Shown: positions 1 through 5,046 of the stretch, piece by piece
How positions within the stretch are numbered: position 1 is the stretch's first letter
Layout: the number at the start of each line of letters is the position of its first letter
NCBI GenBank assembly: GCA_947169755.1
Contig: CAMVQX010000114.1
Location: forward strand, 1 to 5,096
Reading direction: 5' to 3'
DNA: 5,096 bases
DNA from: an uncultured bacterium
GTDB taxonomy: Bacteria > Cyanobacteriota > Vampirovibrionia > Gastranaerophilales > Gastranaerophilaceae
Translations under genes and position numbers: made by a program
Notes under the pieces: generated by a model
The model's input: only the letters and a program-made list of their open reading frames with translations
Told to the model about the DNA's origin: nothing
Databases searched by the model: none

Positions 1-89
1 CCAACCCCTATCGCAGTGGTTGCAATAACCCCCGCTTTTACTTTCAGGTCATGTTTTCTGTCTGATGAACTTATAGGATTTACTGACAT
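1..89 (-). CDS. N-terminal fragment of unknown small or membrane protein
   Basis: An open frame starts at the ATG complementary to 87-89 and stays open for 29 codons to the window edge, so the C-terminus is missing. It begins MSVNPISSSDRKHD, a short polar, charged segment. The frame then becomes small and hydrophobic from about residue 19 (AGVIATTAIGV), which could be the start of a membrane helix or glycine/alanine-rich segment. A purine-rich GGAAGGTG lies about 5 bases before the start on the minus strand and is a reasonable ribosome binding site; this decides the start. The gene is divergent from the 527-residue protein, so the two share the 90-265 promoter region. I do not recognise the family and cannot assign a function from 29 residues. 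The reading frame is likely real because of the start signal and the absence of stops. Confidence 0.6.
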   Translation of the reverse strand, partial: MSVNPISSSDRKHDLKVKAGVIATTAIGV

Positions 90-129
90 ACTACACCTTC
101 CATTATATAAATTACCGTAAACAAAAAAA

Positions 130-195
130 ATTGTTATATCGGGCTAAAAATTGTAACAATTCTTAGTGTAATTATAACACTTTTCATGTAACAAT
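130..195. promoter_or_regulatory. Divergent intergenic region with three TGTAACAAT-like motifs
   Basis: TGTAACAAT occurs at 152-160 and again at 187-195, and its reverse complement with one mismatch (ATTGTTATA) lies at 130-138. The first two sites form an 8-bp perfect inverted pair (129-136 with 154-161). They flank or overlap -10-like elements on both strands: TATAAC 173-178 on plus, and an extended TGTTATAAT on minus at 171-179. This arrangement suggests a shared operator controlling both divergent genes. The region is very AT-rich, so chance recurrence is possible. No regulator is identified. Confidence 0.35.
151..178 (+). promoter_or_regulatory. Candidate promoter for the 527-residue protein gene
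   Basis: TTGTAA at 151-156 and TATAAC at 173-178 are separated by 16 bases, giving a plausible sigma70-type promoter. The start would be near 185, with a leader of about 80 bases before the ATG at 266. A TATAAA at 246-251 is closer but has no recognisable -35. The ribosome binding site before 266 is weak (GCGGAAA, 254-260). Confidence 0.35.
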
Positions 196-265
196 TTATT
201 AAAATTTTTATTTCATGAGGCAAAAATAAATCTTCACCATAATTATATAAATTGCGGAAATATTT

Positions 266-1849
266 ATGGAAATAAAAGTAACCCCTCAAACTATCAAAGA
301 TTTTAGCTATGGTCGCAAATTCGTAAGGGGATTGGCGAGTCGTTCCATTGCGCCTGTAATTCTTTTAGAAGCATTTGTTGAAGGCGGAAGAACATATCAA
401 GCATACAAAAGAGGTGGTTTTACAGAAGCCAGAGAACGTATAACAGAAGAGTTTGTAGCAGCTTTGTTCTGGTTTAGCGGCGTTCCTTTGTTTAGTGCAC
501 TTATTGACAAATTTGTCGGTAAAAAAGTATTTAAACTACCTGAAACAGACTTTACTACAGGAAAGGATGCTCTTCGTAACCCTGTTAAAAACTATATAGA
601 AAAATTCCAAAAGCAGCTTAAGAAAAATCCTCAAGATGCAGAAAAAATGATTGCAAAATACAAATTTGGCAAGGTTATGGCAAGTATCTTACTTGCAAAT
701 GCACTTGTCGGCTTTGTTTTACCTAAAGTCAATCAGGCTATAACAAGACATATTTTGAAAAAAGATCCTGAAAAAGCAAATAACAATAAAAAACAAGAAA
801 ATAACCAAAACAATACACAAACTCAACAATATTCAATGGAAGAGTTTTTAAATAAAGATAAGAAAGATAAAGTTACATTTGGGGCAGTAAATCCGCAAAC
901 ATTACTATCTCTGGCATACAATTTTGAAAACAATCCAAAATACGGCCTTATCTCAACTGATATGGGTGTTTGGATAGGCAGAGGTGTTTCCGCAAGAAAC
1001 AAGTACGAAAGAAACGAAGTATGGTTCCGTGACATATCATCAACCTACTTCTACATGTTTAATATGCCTATAATTGCAATGCTATTGAACAAAATCCAAG
1101 ACGGTAAATCAACAAGACTTGATCCTATTGCTGCACAGCAATTAACAGAACATATGCAAAAAGCCTTAGAAGTAAATGGCGGCTCGATGGATAAAGAAGC
1201 ATTCAAAGAATTTATGCTCGGCAATCCTGATAACAAAGCATATTTAACACCGTCAATTTCAAAAGAATTGCGTAATAATAACGGCGTAATTGAACTTGAA
1301 AAATTTAATAATCTGTTATCAGAAGTAAAAACAAAATATCCTGAAGTCGATATAACTAAATTCAAAAAAGCGGCAAAAGGAATGTCAGAACTTCAACCGA
1401 AAATCGGCGGCAAAGCAATAATTTCAGAAAAACAAATTCTTGATATATTCAAAGAAGGGGCAATTAACATGCCTGAATTCTTGAAGAACGTATTCACTTG
1501 CGCAACTTCAGATCAGAACCTATTCACAGGCAAAGTAAGCAACTCTAACCTGACAGATGAATTATCATTTATTTCCAAAGAAACATTTACCAAACTCCAG
1601 ACAGAAATGGAAAGATATGTAGAAACGGTAATGAAGAAAGCAAAAGACGGCAAAATTACGGAAGAATTACTCAAGAAAGTTAATCGTGAAAACTTAATTA
1701 AAAATTCAGTCAACTGGGGTATCGGTTTTGCAATTTCCGCAGCATTCTTATCGACATTTATCCCGAAGATTCAATATTGGATTACGAAAAAAACAACCGG
1801 TTCAGACGAATTCCCGGGAACAAAAGATTATTCCAAAAAGGAAAAATAA
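266..1849 (+). CDS. Unknown 527-residue membrane protein with internal duplication
   Basis: I do not recognise a named family. There is no cleavable signal peptide. Hydrophobic stretches lie near residues 28-38, 62-80, 136-153, 258-275 and 485-500, so membrane association is likely. The two halves look related. FWFSGVPLFSALIDK (68-82) aligns without gaps to FYMFNMPIIAMLLNK (262-276), keeping F, P, L and K. The segment before P153-K154 with its following I..IT matches the one before P500-K501 with its I..IT. Between the halves is a low-complexity N/Q/K-rich linker (about 166-190), then VTFGAVNP at 203-210. Residues 280-480 are charged, largely helical and probably soluble. The start is the first ATG after a weak GCGGAAA. 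The gene ends six bases before a strong hairpin terminator. The style recalls hypothetical proteins of Gastranaerophilales; that is recollection, not a search result. Coding status is secure, function unknown. Confidence 0.9.
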   Translation: MEIKVTPQTIKDFSYGRKFVRGLASRSIAPVILLEAFVEGGRTYQAYKRGGFTEARERITEEFVAALFWFSGVPLFSALIDKFVGKKVFKLPETDFTTGKDALRNPVKNYIEKFQKQLKKNPQDAEKMIAKYKFGKVMASILLANALVGFVLPKVNQAITRHILKKDPEKANNNKKQENNQNNTQTQQYSMEEFLNKDKKDKVTFGAVNPQTLLSLAYNFENNPKYGLISTDMGVWIGRGVSARNKYERNEVWFRDISSTYFYMFNMPIIAMLLNKIQDGKSTRLDPIAAQQLTEHMQKALEVNGGSMDKEAFKEFMLGNPDNKAYLTPSISKELRNNNGVIELEKFNNLLSEVKTKYPEVDITKFKKAAKGMSELQPKIGGKAIISEKQILDIFKEGAINMPEFLKNVFTCATSDQNLFTGKVSNSNLTDELSFISKETFTKLQTEMERYVETVMKKAKDGKITEELLKKVNRENLIKNSVNWGIGFAISAAFLSTFIPKIQYWITKKTTGSDEFPGTKDYSKKEK

Positions 1850-1854
1850 GCATG

Positions 1855-1885
1855 AAAAAAGCCTCCTTAAACGGAGGCTTTAAAT
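1855..1885. terminator. Bidirectional intrinsic terminator between convergent genes
   Basis: AAAGCCTCC (1858-1866) pairs perfectly with GGAGGCTTT (1873-1881) around a 6-base loop. On the minus strand the hairpin is followed by a run of six T. On the plus strand it is followed by TTTAAATTT. It lies between the plus-strand stop at 1849 and the minus-strand stop at 1886, so it can end both transcripts, most strongly the minus one. Confidence 0.9.
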
Positions 1886-2092
1886 TTATTGTTCTTCTTC
1901 GTGTTTGTGTTTTACATCTTCTTTAATAACGATTAAATTGTTGATAATTTTCATCGCACAGGTGGGTAATACAACATCATCAAGTCCTGTTGCGATGCTT
2001 ATGATTTTCCCTGCGCCTAAAACTACTTCATCACCTTTGTAATAGAATTTGTAATCATCTTTTCTGTCTGAACGTATTGTTATCTGACTCAT
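1886..2092 (-). CDS. Unknown 68-residue protein
   Basis: A short complete frame from an ATG at 2090-2092, with AAGGG about 5 bases upstream as a ribosome binding site. The start is supported by that site and by a promoter at 2140-2169. The protein is small and appears strand-rich: an N-terminal basic/acidic stretch (SDRKDDYKFYYKGDE), a hydrophobic core about residues 22-55 with a single Cys near 45, and a charged C-terminal tail KHKHEEEQ. No signal peptide or membrane helix is evident. It is the last gene of the minus-strand cluster, downstream of hisS and the nucleotidyltransferase-like gene, and ends directly at the bidirectional terminator. The strong promoter and terminator argue that it is a real expressed gene. 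I cannot assign a function. Confidence 0.8.
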   Translation of the reverse strand: MSQITIRSDRKDDYKFYYKGDEVVLGAGKIISIATGLDDVVLPTCAMKIINNLIVIKEDVKHKHEEEQ

Positions 2093-2139
2093 TTTTCCCT
2101 TACAGCTTACGGTTTACGTAACGCCGCCTTTCTTATTTA

Positions 2140-2169
2140 ATTGTATACTACGCTTTTTTATTTTGTCAA
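2140..2169 (-). promoter_or_regulatory. Promoter of the 68-residue protein gene
   Basis: On the minus strand TTGACA (2169-2164) and TACAAT (2145-2140) are separated by 18 bases; the alternative -10 TATACA (2147-2142) gives 16. The -35 is a perfect consensus and lies inside the last codons (Leu-Thr) of the upstream nucleotidyltransferase-like gene. The start is predicted near 2133, giving a leader of about 40 bases that contains the AAGGG site and an 8-bp palindrome TTACGTAA at 2114-2121, a possible operator. Confidence 0.65.
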
Positions 2170-2493
2170 TTCCCGTTTTCCGAATTTGTTATAAAAAATA
2201 TTATTTTTCATAACTTCATCATAAATTTCTTCGTCCTTTTCAAAACTTTCTTTTGTGTAAGGATAAAGATCAATACAAACTTCCATTTCTGTTTCTATTT
2301 TGCCTATAATTGGCCAAATTTGTTCTCTTTTTGATTTATCTTCTATTTCAAAAATAGCAGCAAGCTCAATATCTTCATCTTCGTGATATTTTCCGTCAGT
2401 ACATACCCCAAAAAGATACATTCCATGAAAATCATCAAATACTTGATTAAACCCCTTAGATAGTTTAAAAACTACTTCATCAACCGAAACCAT
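2158..2493 (-). CDS. Nucleotidyltransferase-fold protein with degenerate active site
   Basis: A 111-residue protein that resembles small (MNT-type) domains of the polymerase-beta nucleotidyltransferase superfamily. The expected order is present: a helix, then LFGV (27-30) where the family has an FGS turn, then D41-I42-E43-L44 where the family has DxD, a hydrophobic strand (AAIFEI), a helix, and a third acidic strand C73-I74-D75-L76. The key Ser of the GS turn is Val and the second Asp of DxD is Glu, so activity is doubtful. No HEPN partner of the usual two-gene toxin-antitoxin pair is visible. The ATG is one base after the hisS stop, and the last hisS codons supply AAGGA as ribosome binding site, so it is probably translated by coupling to hisS. 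The fold assignment is an inference from motif order; it could be another alpha/beta protein. Confidence 0.65.
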   Translation of the reverse strand: MVSVDEVVFKLSKGFNQVFDDFHGMYLFGVCTDGKYHEDEDIELAAIFEIEDKSKREQIWPIIGKIETEMEVCIDLYPYTKESFEKDEEIYDEVMKNNIFYNKFGKRELTK

Positions 2494-2494
2494 A

Positions 2495-3736
2495 TTATTT
2501 CCTTATGTTTTTAACAACATCACATCTGTTTATAGTTACCTGATTTGAATTTGACAAATCTTTTACAGAAACTTTTCCGTCTTTTATTTCATCATCACCT
2601 AAAATTAATGCATAATTTGCAACTTTTGATGCTTTTTCAAGCTGTTTTGTAAACTTTTTATTTGCAAGACAAAATTCTATATTCAATCCTTGAGAACGTA
2701 ATTCTTCAGCCAATTCAAACGCATCTGCAGGAGAATTTGAAACAATATAACCGTCAAGTTTTTGAGGTTCGGGAGCTTGCAAAAGAGAATACAATCTTTC
2801 CATTCCCATTGCCCAACCGACCGCAGGAGTATCTTCTCCGCCGAGTTGTTTGACCAAACTGTCATATCGCCCGCCACCGCAAACAGCATTTTGTGAACCC
2901 AAATTGTTTGATTTAATTTCAAAAACGGTTCTGTTATAATAGTCCAAACCTCTTACAAGCAATTTGTTTTCAACGTATTTAACATTCAGTCTTGTAAGAT
3001 ATGATTTCAAATCTTTATAGTGTTCTGCGCATTCTTCACACAAAAAATCAGATTTTATAACCTTTTGAATTTCAGGTTTCTCAAAAATAGCTTTGCAAGT
3101 TTCAACTTTGCAATCCAATAGCCTCAATGGATTTTTTTCATATCGGTTTTGACAATCTTCACAAAGGTTGTCAAATTCAGGTTTTAAAACCTCTTTAATT
3201 CTCCTTTTGTATTCTTCACGGCATTTTGGGCATCCGAGAGAATTTATTTCGACTTCCAAATCGTTCAGTCCTAACGATTTTAAATAATTTACCGCCAAAA
3301 GAATAGCTTCAGCATCTGCTGTCGGCTCTTTTATCCCGAACATTTCAACACCAACCTGATGAAATTGCCTTTGCCTGCCTGCTTGCGGGCGTTCATATCT
3401 AAACATCGGGCCTTTGTACCAAAGTTTTACGGGTGTTGAAAGTCTTGACATTCCGTTTTCAATAAATGAACGAACAACACCTGCGGTATTTTCAGGACGA
3501 AGTGTAAGTGAACGTTCACTCTTTTCAAAAGTATACATTTCTTTGTTTACGATATCTGTTGTATCACCTACTCCTCTTGCAAAAAGCTCTGTTGCTTCTA
3601 AAATCGGTGTTCTAATCTCTTTATAGCCGTATCTTGAAAAGATTTCGAGTGCATTTTTTTCTAATTTATGCCACAAATCTATTTCTTGAGGTAAGATGTC
3701 CTTTGTTCCTTTTAAAACTTTGATAATATTAGCCAT
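2495..3736 (-). CDS. hisS: Histidine--tRNA ligase (HisRS)
   Basis: Cytoplasmic class II synthetase that activates histidine with ATP and charges tRNA-His. The 413 residues match the usual bacterial length. KGTKDILP (9-16) opens the catalytic domain; motif 1 lies around RTPILE (42-47). LRPENTAG (79-86) follows, and motif 2 is FRYERPQAGRQRQFHQ (112-127). The histidine-specific signatures are LVRGLDYY (260-267) and the glycine-rich AVCGGGRYD (284-292). Motif 3 is around GWAMGMERL (307-315). Residues about 327-411 form the anticodon-binding domain. The insertion has four cysteine pairs (C169/C172, C192/C195, C209/C214, C233/C236), which could bind zinc, as in the cysteine-rich HisRS insertions of several bacteria. 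No ribosome binding site precedes the ATG; a perfect promoter predicts transcription starting on the ATG itself. It heads the minus-strand cluster. Confidence 0.98.
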   Translation of the reverse strand: MANIIKVLKGTKDILPQEIDLWHKLEKNALEIFSRYGYKEIRTPILEATELFARGVGDTTDIVNKEMYTFEKSERSLTLRPENTAGVVRSFIENGMSRLSTPVKLWYKGPMFRYERPQAGRQRQFHQVGVEMFGIKEPTADAEAILLAVNYLKSLGLNDLEVEINSLGCPKCREEYKRRIKEVLKPEFDNLCEDCQNRYEKNPLRLLDCKVETCKAIFEKPEIQKVIKSDFLCEECAEHYKDLKSYLTRLNVKYVENKLLVRGLDYYNRTVFEIKSNNLGSQNAVCGGGRYDSLVKQLGGEDTPAVGWAMGMERLYSLLQAPEPQKLDGYIVSNSPADAFELAEELRSQGLNIEFCLANKKFTKQLEKASKVANYALILGDDEIKDGKVSVKDLSNSNQVTINRCDVVKNIRK

Positions 3737-3742
3737 AGCGAA

Positions 3743-3771
3743 ATTATATAAAGCTAAAAGGTAATTGTCAA
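3743..3771 (-). promoter_or_regulatory. Perfect-consensus hisS promoter giving a leaderless start
   Basis: On the minus strand TTGACA (3771-3766) and TATAAT (3748-3743) are separated by exactly 17 bases, matching the sigma70 consensus at all twelve positions. Standard spacing places the first transcribed base at about 3736, the A of the hisS ATG. No Shine-Dalgarno sequence lies between promoter and ATG, which agrees with a leaderless mRNA. Confidence 0.85.
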
Positions 3772-3782
3772 ATAAAAATCGG

Positions 3783-3811
3783 TTGACAAATTTTGTTTAT
3801 CGTACACAATT
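3783..3811 (+). promoter_or_regulatory. pncC promoter, back to back with the hisS promoter
   Basis: TTGACA at 3783-3788 is followed after 16-17 bases by a weaker -10 (CACAAT 3805-3810 or ACAATT 3806-3811). The predicted start (about 3817-3818) is one or two bases before the ATG at 3819, so this mRNA would also be nearly leaderless. The two perfect -35 boxes, TGTCAA (3766-3771) and TTGACA (3783-3788), form an inverted pair 11 bases apart, so the polymerases diverge from adjacent sites. Confidence 0.6.
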
Positions 3812-3818
3812 TTATTAT

Positions 3819-4355
3819 ATGAAACGCTTATTTTACAATATAAAAGCCTCAATTACCAGACGGAAATCAAAAACAGAGGAAACATTAGGAAAATATTTGC
3901 TTAGAAACGCTTTGAAAATTTCGACTGCCGAATCTTGTACAGGCGGGCTTATAAGCTCAAGATTGACTGATGTTTCGGGCAGTTCTGCTTATATCAGAAT
4001 GAATTTTGTAACCTATTCAAATGATGCAAAGATGAAGATTTTAAATGTTTCTGAAGAAACTCTTTTGAAATACGGTGCAGTAAGTCAAGAATGCGCTTAT
4101 GAAATGGCACAAGGATTGCAGCAGTTGACAGGCAGCGACATTGTACTTTGTACAACAGGAATCGCAGGCCCGACAGGTGATGAAAACAAACCCATAGGCT
4201 TGATATACGTTGCAGTAGGTTATAAAGACAAAATTGAAGTGCGGGAGTTTAACTTAAGCCCGCACTACAATAGGAAAAATATGAAATTTATGTTCTCGGA
4301 ATATGCTTTGAAAATGGTATTAGATATAATTAGGATGCCACATTGCGACATCTAA
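3819..4355 (+). CDS. pncC: Stand-alone nicotinamide-nucleotide amidohydrolase (CinA C-terminal domain)
   Basis: PncC deamidates nicotinamide mononucleotide to nicotinic acid mononucleotide in the cytoplasm, recycling NAD breakdown products. The signature TAESCTGG spans residues 36-43, with Ser39 the likely nucleophile. VTYSNDAK (64-71) supplies the Lys71 expected of this Ser/Lys hydrolase family. GAVSQE (86-91) and TGIAGPTG (113-120) complete the ligand-binding signatures, followed by KPIGLIYVAV. In the C-terminal helix Arg152 is kept, but the Arg usual four residues later is Lys156. The N-terminal MoaB-like domain of full CinA is absent. An in-frame TTG at 3765 would add 18 residues, but it lies upstream of the promoter and overlaps the hisS -35, so the ATG at 3819 is preferred (178 residues). 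The 20 basic residues before the domain are not typical. No terminator is seen after the stop. Confidence 0.92.
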   Translation: MKRLFYNIKASITRRKSKTEETLGKYLLRNALKISTAESCTGGLISSRLTDVSGSSAYIRMNFVTYSNDAKMKILNVSEETLLKYGAVSQECAYEMAQGLQQLTGSDIVLCTTGIAGPTGDENKPIGLIYVAVGYKDKIEVREFNLSPHYNRKNMKFMFSEYALKMVLDIIRMPHCDI

Positions 4356-4538
4356 ATAACTATTTTCAAAAACATCTCCCCCACGCCTACTCATTCTTTT
4401 GATTTTACTATTAGCAAAATCAAACTCTACTGGCTCAAGTTTAACAACATATTCATCAGATTTTTTTACTATTTCCATATTTCTGGAAAATTTTGCTCTA
4501 AAATCAGCTGCATTGGTTAATATTTTTTCTAATTTCAT
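4320..4538 (-). CDS. Possible 72-residue protein, antisense to the pncC end
   Basis: A complete minus-strand frame of 72 residues starts at ATG 4536-4538 with CAGG about 6 bases upstream, a weak ribosome binding site. Codon use resembles its neighbours (AAA, GAA, GAT, TTA), and the composition is soluble and charged: MKLEKILTNAADFRAKFSRN at the start, a strand-like YVVKLEPVEFDF, then an Arg-rich SRRGGD and an aromatic end (MWHPNYI). Its last 36 bases overlap the pncC 3' end in the opposite direction. A TATATT -10-like element sits at 4550-4555 without a good -35. I do not recognise it. The overlapping plus-strand frame at 4399-4593 looks like its shadow. It may be a real small gene, a decayed remnant, or chance. 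Confidence 0.45.
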   Translation of the reverse strand: MKLEKILTNAADFRAKFSRNMEIVKKSDEYVVKLEPVEFDFANSKIKRMSRRGGDVFENSYLDVAMWHPNYI

Positions 4539-4669
4539 GAAGACCTGCGAATATAAAAATTGCTTAATATTCGATAGATTTTACAAAAATTAATAATGAA
4601 TACAGAATAACTACTTGATTTTAAAAAATGTCCATGATAGATTAAGAGTTGCACTGGCGTTTATAGATT
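4539..4669. other. AT-rich gap before the tRNA-like array
   Basis: No gene, hairpin terminator or strong promoter is seen here. A TATAGA at 4662-4667 directly before the first D-arm copy resembles a -10 but has no -35. This gap contains no tRNA acceptor strand, so the first tRNA-like copy lacks its true 5' end. Confidence 0.4.
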
Positions 4670-4742
4670 GCTCAGGTGGTTAGAGCACTCTGCCGAGAAA
4701 AACGATTAAGTATCGTTTTTTGAGAGGCCTGATAAGGGTCTC
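4670..4742 (+). pseudogene. tRNA-Ile-like 5' head, first copy, no acceptor strand
   Basis: The D-arm (4670-4686) is identical to that of the downstream tRNA-Ile, but the bases before it (TTTATAGATT) cannot form the acceptor strand. After the D-arm the sequence departs from the tRNA, forms a hairpin (4697-4721), then returns to 12 tRNA-Ile bases, CCTGATAAGGGT (4728-4739), inside a second stem (GAGA 4722-4725 with TCTC 4739-4742). There is no T-arm or 3' acceptor, so it cannot make a tRNA. Confidence 0.7.
4697..4721 (+). terminator. Terminator-like hairpin after first tRNA head
   Basis: AAAAACGAT and ATCGTTTTT pair over 9 bp around the loop TAAGT, with a G-T wobble at the base (4697 with 4721). 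The T run follows the GC-poor stem. The stem has only two G-C pairs, so the termination strength is uncertain. Confidence 0.5.
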
Positions 4743-4772
4743 AAATGCTCAGATGAAAATTGAATAAGTTTG

Positions 4773-4781
4773 TGCTAATAT
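4773..4781 (+). promoter_or_regulatory. Extended -10 promoter before the second tRNA head
   Basis: TGCTAATAT matches the extended -10 pattern TGN-TAnnAT. No good -35 is present (ATGAAA at 4753-4758). The start would be near 4788, about 11 bases before GGGCTGC at 4799. Confidence 0.45.
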
Positions 4782-4798
4782 AGAATAGCATTTGATAT

Positions 4799-4880
4799 GG
4801 GCTGCTAGCTCAGGTGGTTAGAGCACTCTGCCGAAAAAAACGATTAAGTATCGTTTTTTGAGAGGCCTGATAAGGGTCTC
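4799..4880 (+). pseudogene. tRNA-Ile-like 5' head, second copy, with acceptor strand
   Basis: GGGCTGC-TA plus the D-arm (4799-4824) is identical to the first 26 bases of the real tRNA-Ile. The sequence then leaves the tRNA at the base where the anticodon stem should begin (A-CTCTGCC instead of G-CACCC), runs through a terminator-like hairpin (4835-4859), and resumes the tRNA anticodon-loop bases CCTGATAAGGGT (4866-4877) in a stem with two G-G mismatches. The T-arm and the 3' acceptor are absent. A promoter at 4773-4781 could transcribe it. It is either a decayed tRNA copy or a short RNA gene made from a tRNA 5' half. Confidence 0.7.
4835..4859 (+). terminator. Terminator-like hairpin after second tRNA head
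   Basis: AAAAAACGAT (4835-4844) pairs with ATCGTTTTTT (4850-4859) over 10 bp with a TAAGT loop and a terminal T run. It would end a transcript from the 4773-4781 promoter about 60 bases after the tRNA head begins. It is palindromic and could also act on the minus strand. Confidence 0.5.
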
Positions 4881-4910
4881 AAATGCTCAGATGAAAATTG
4901 AATAAGTTTG

Positions 4911-4919
4911 TGCTAATAT
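4911..4919 (+). promoter_or_regulatory. Extended -10 promoter of the tRNA-Ile gene
   Basis: An identical TGCTAATAT lies 18 bases before the tRNA, in the second repeat unit, with the same weak -35 (ATGAAA 4891-4896). The start near 4926 gives a short leader for removal by RNase P. It is the nearest promoter candidate for the real tRNA. Confidence 0.5.
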
Positions 4920-4936
4920 AGAATAGCATTTGATAT

Positions 4937-5010
<74 letters not shown>

Positions 5011-5018
5011 GATTAAAG

Positions 5019-5046
5019 AAGACAGGTTTAATGCCTGTCTTTTTTA
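5019..5046 (+). terminator. Intrinsic terminator of tRNA-Ile
   Basis: AAGACAGG (5019-5026) pairs with CCTGTCTT (5034-5041) around a 7-base loop and is followed by a T run. It starts 8 bases after the tRNA 3' end. Confidence 0.9.

Noticed and set aside
102..107. TATAAT on the minus strand as a leaderless promoter for the 1-89 gene
   Set aside because: No -35 lies at the right distance, and the good GGAAGGTG ribosome binding site would fall outside such a transcript.
2683..2922. Reverse-frame open reading frame inside hisS
   Set aside because: It is an out-of-frame shadow of a clear HisRS coding sequence and has no start signal.
3765..3818. TTG start that extends PncC by 18 residues
   Set aside because: It lies upstream of the predicted pncC promoter, overlaps the hisS -35, has no ribosome binding site, and adds sequence not typical of the family.
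4399..4593. Plus-strand 64-codon frame opposite the 72-residue ORF
   Set aside because: No ribosome binding site, and its Ser/Leu/Phe-rich composition is what the complement of an AAA/GAA-rich gene gives.
4722..4742. T-box riboswitch linked to tRNA-Ile
   Set aside because: The loop carries the anticodon GAT rather than an Ile codon; no T-box sequence or downstream synthetase or biosynthesis gene is present.
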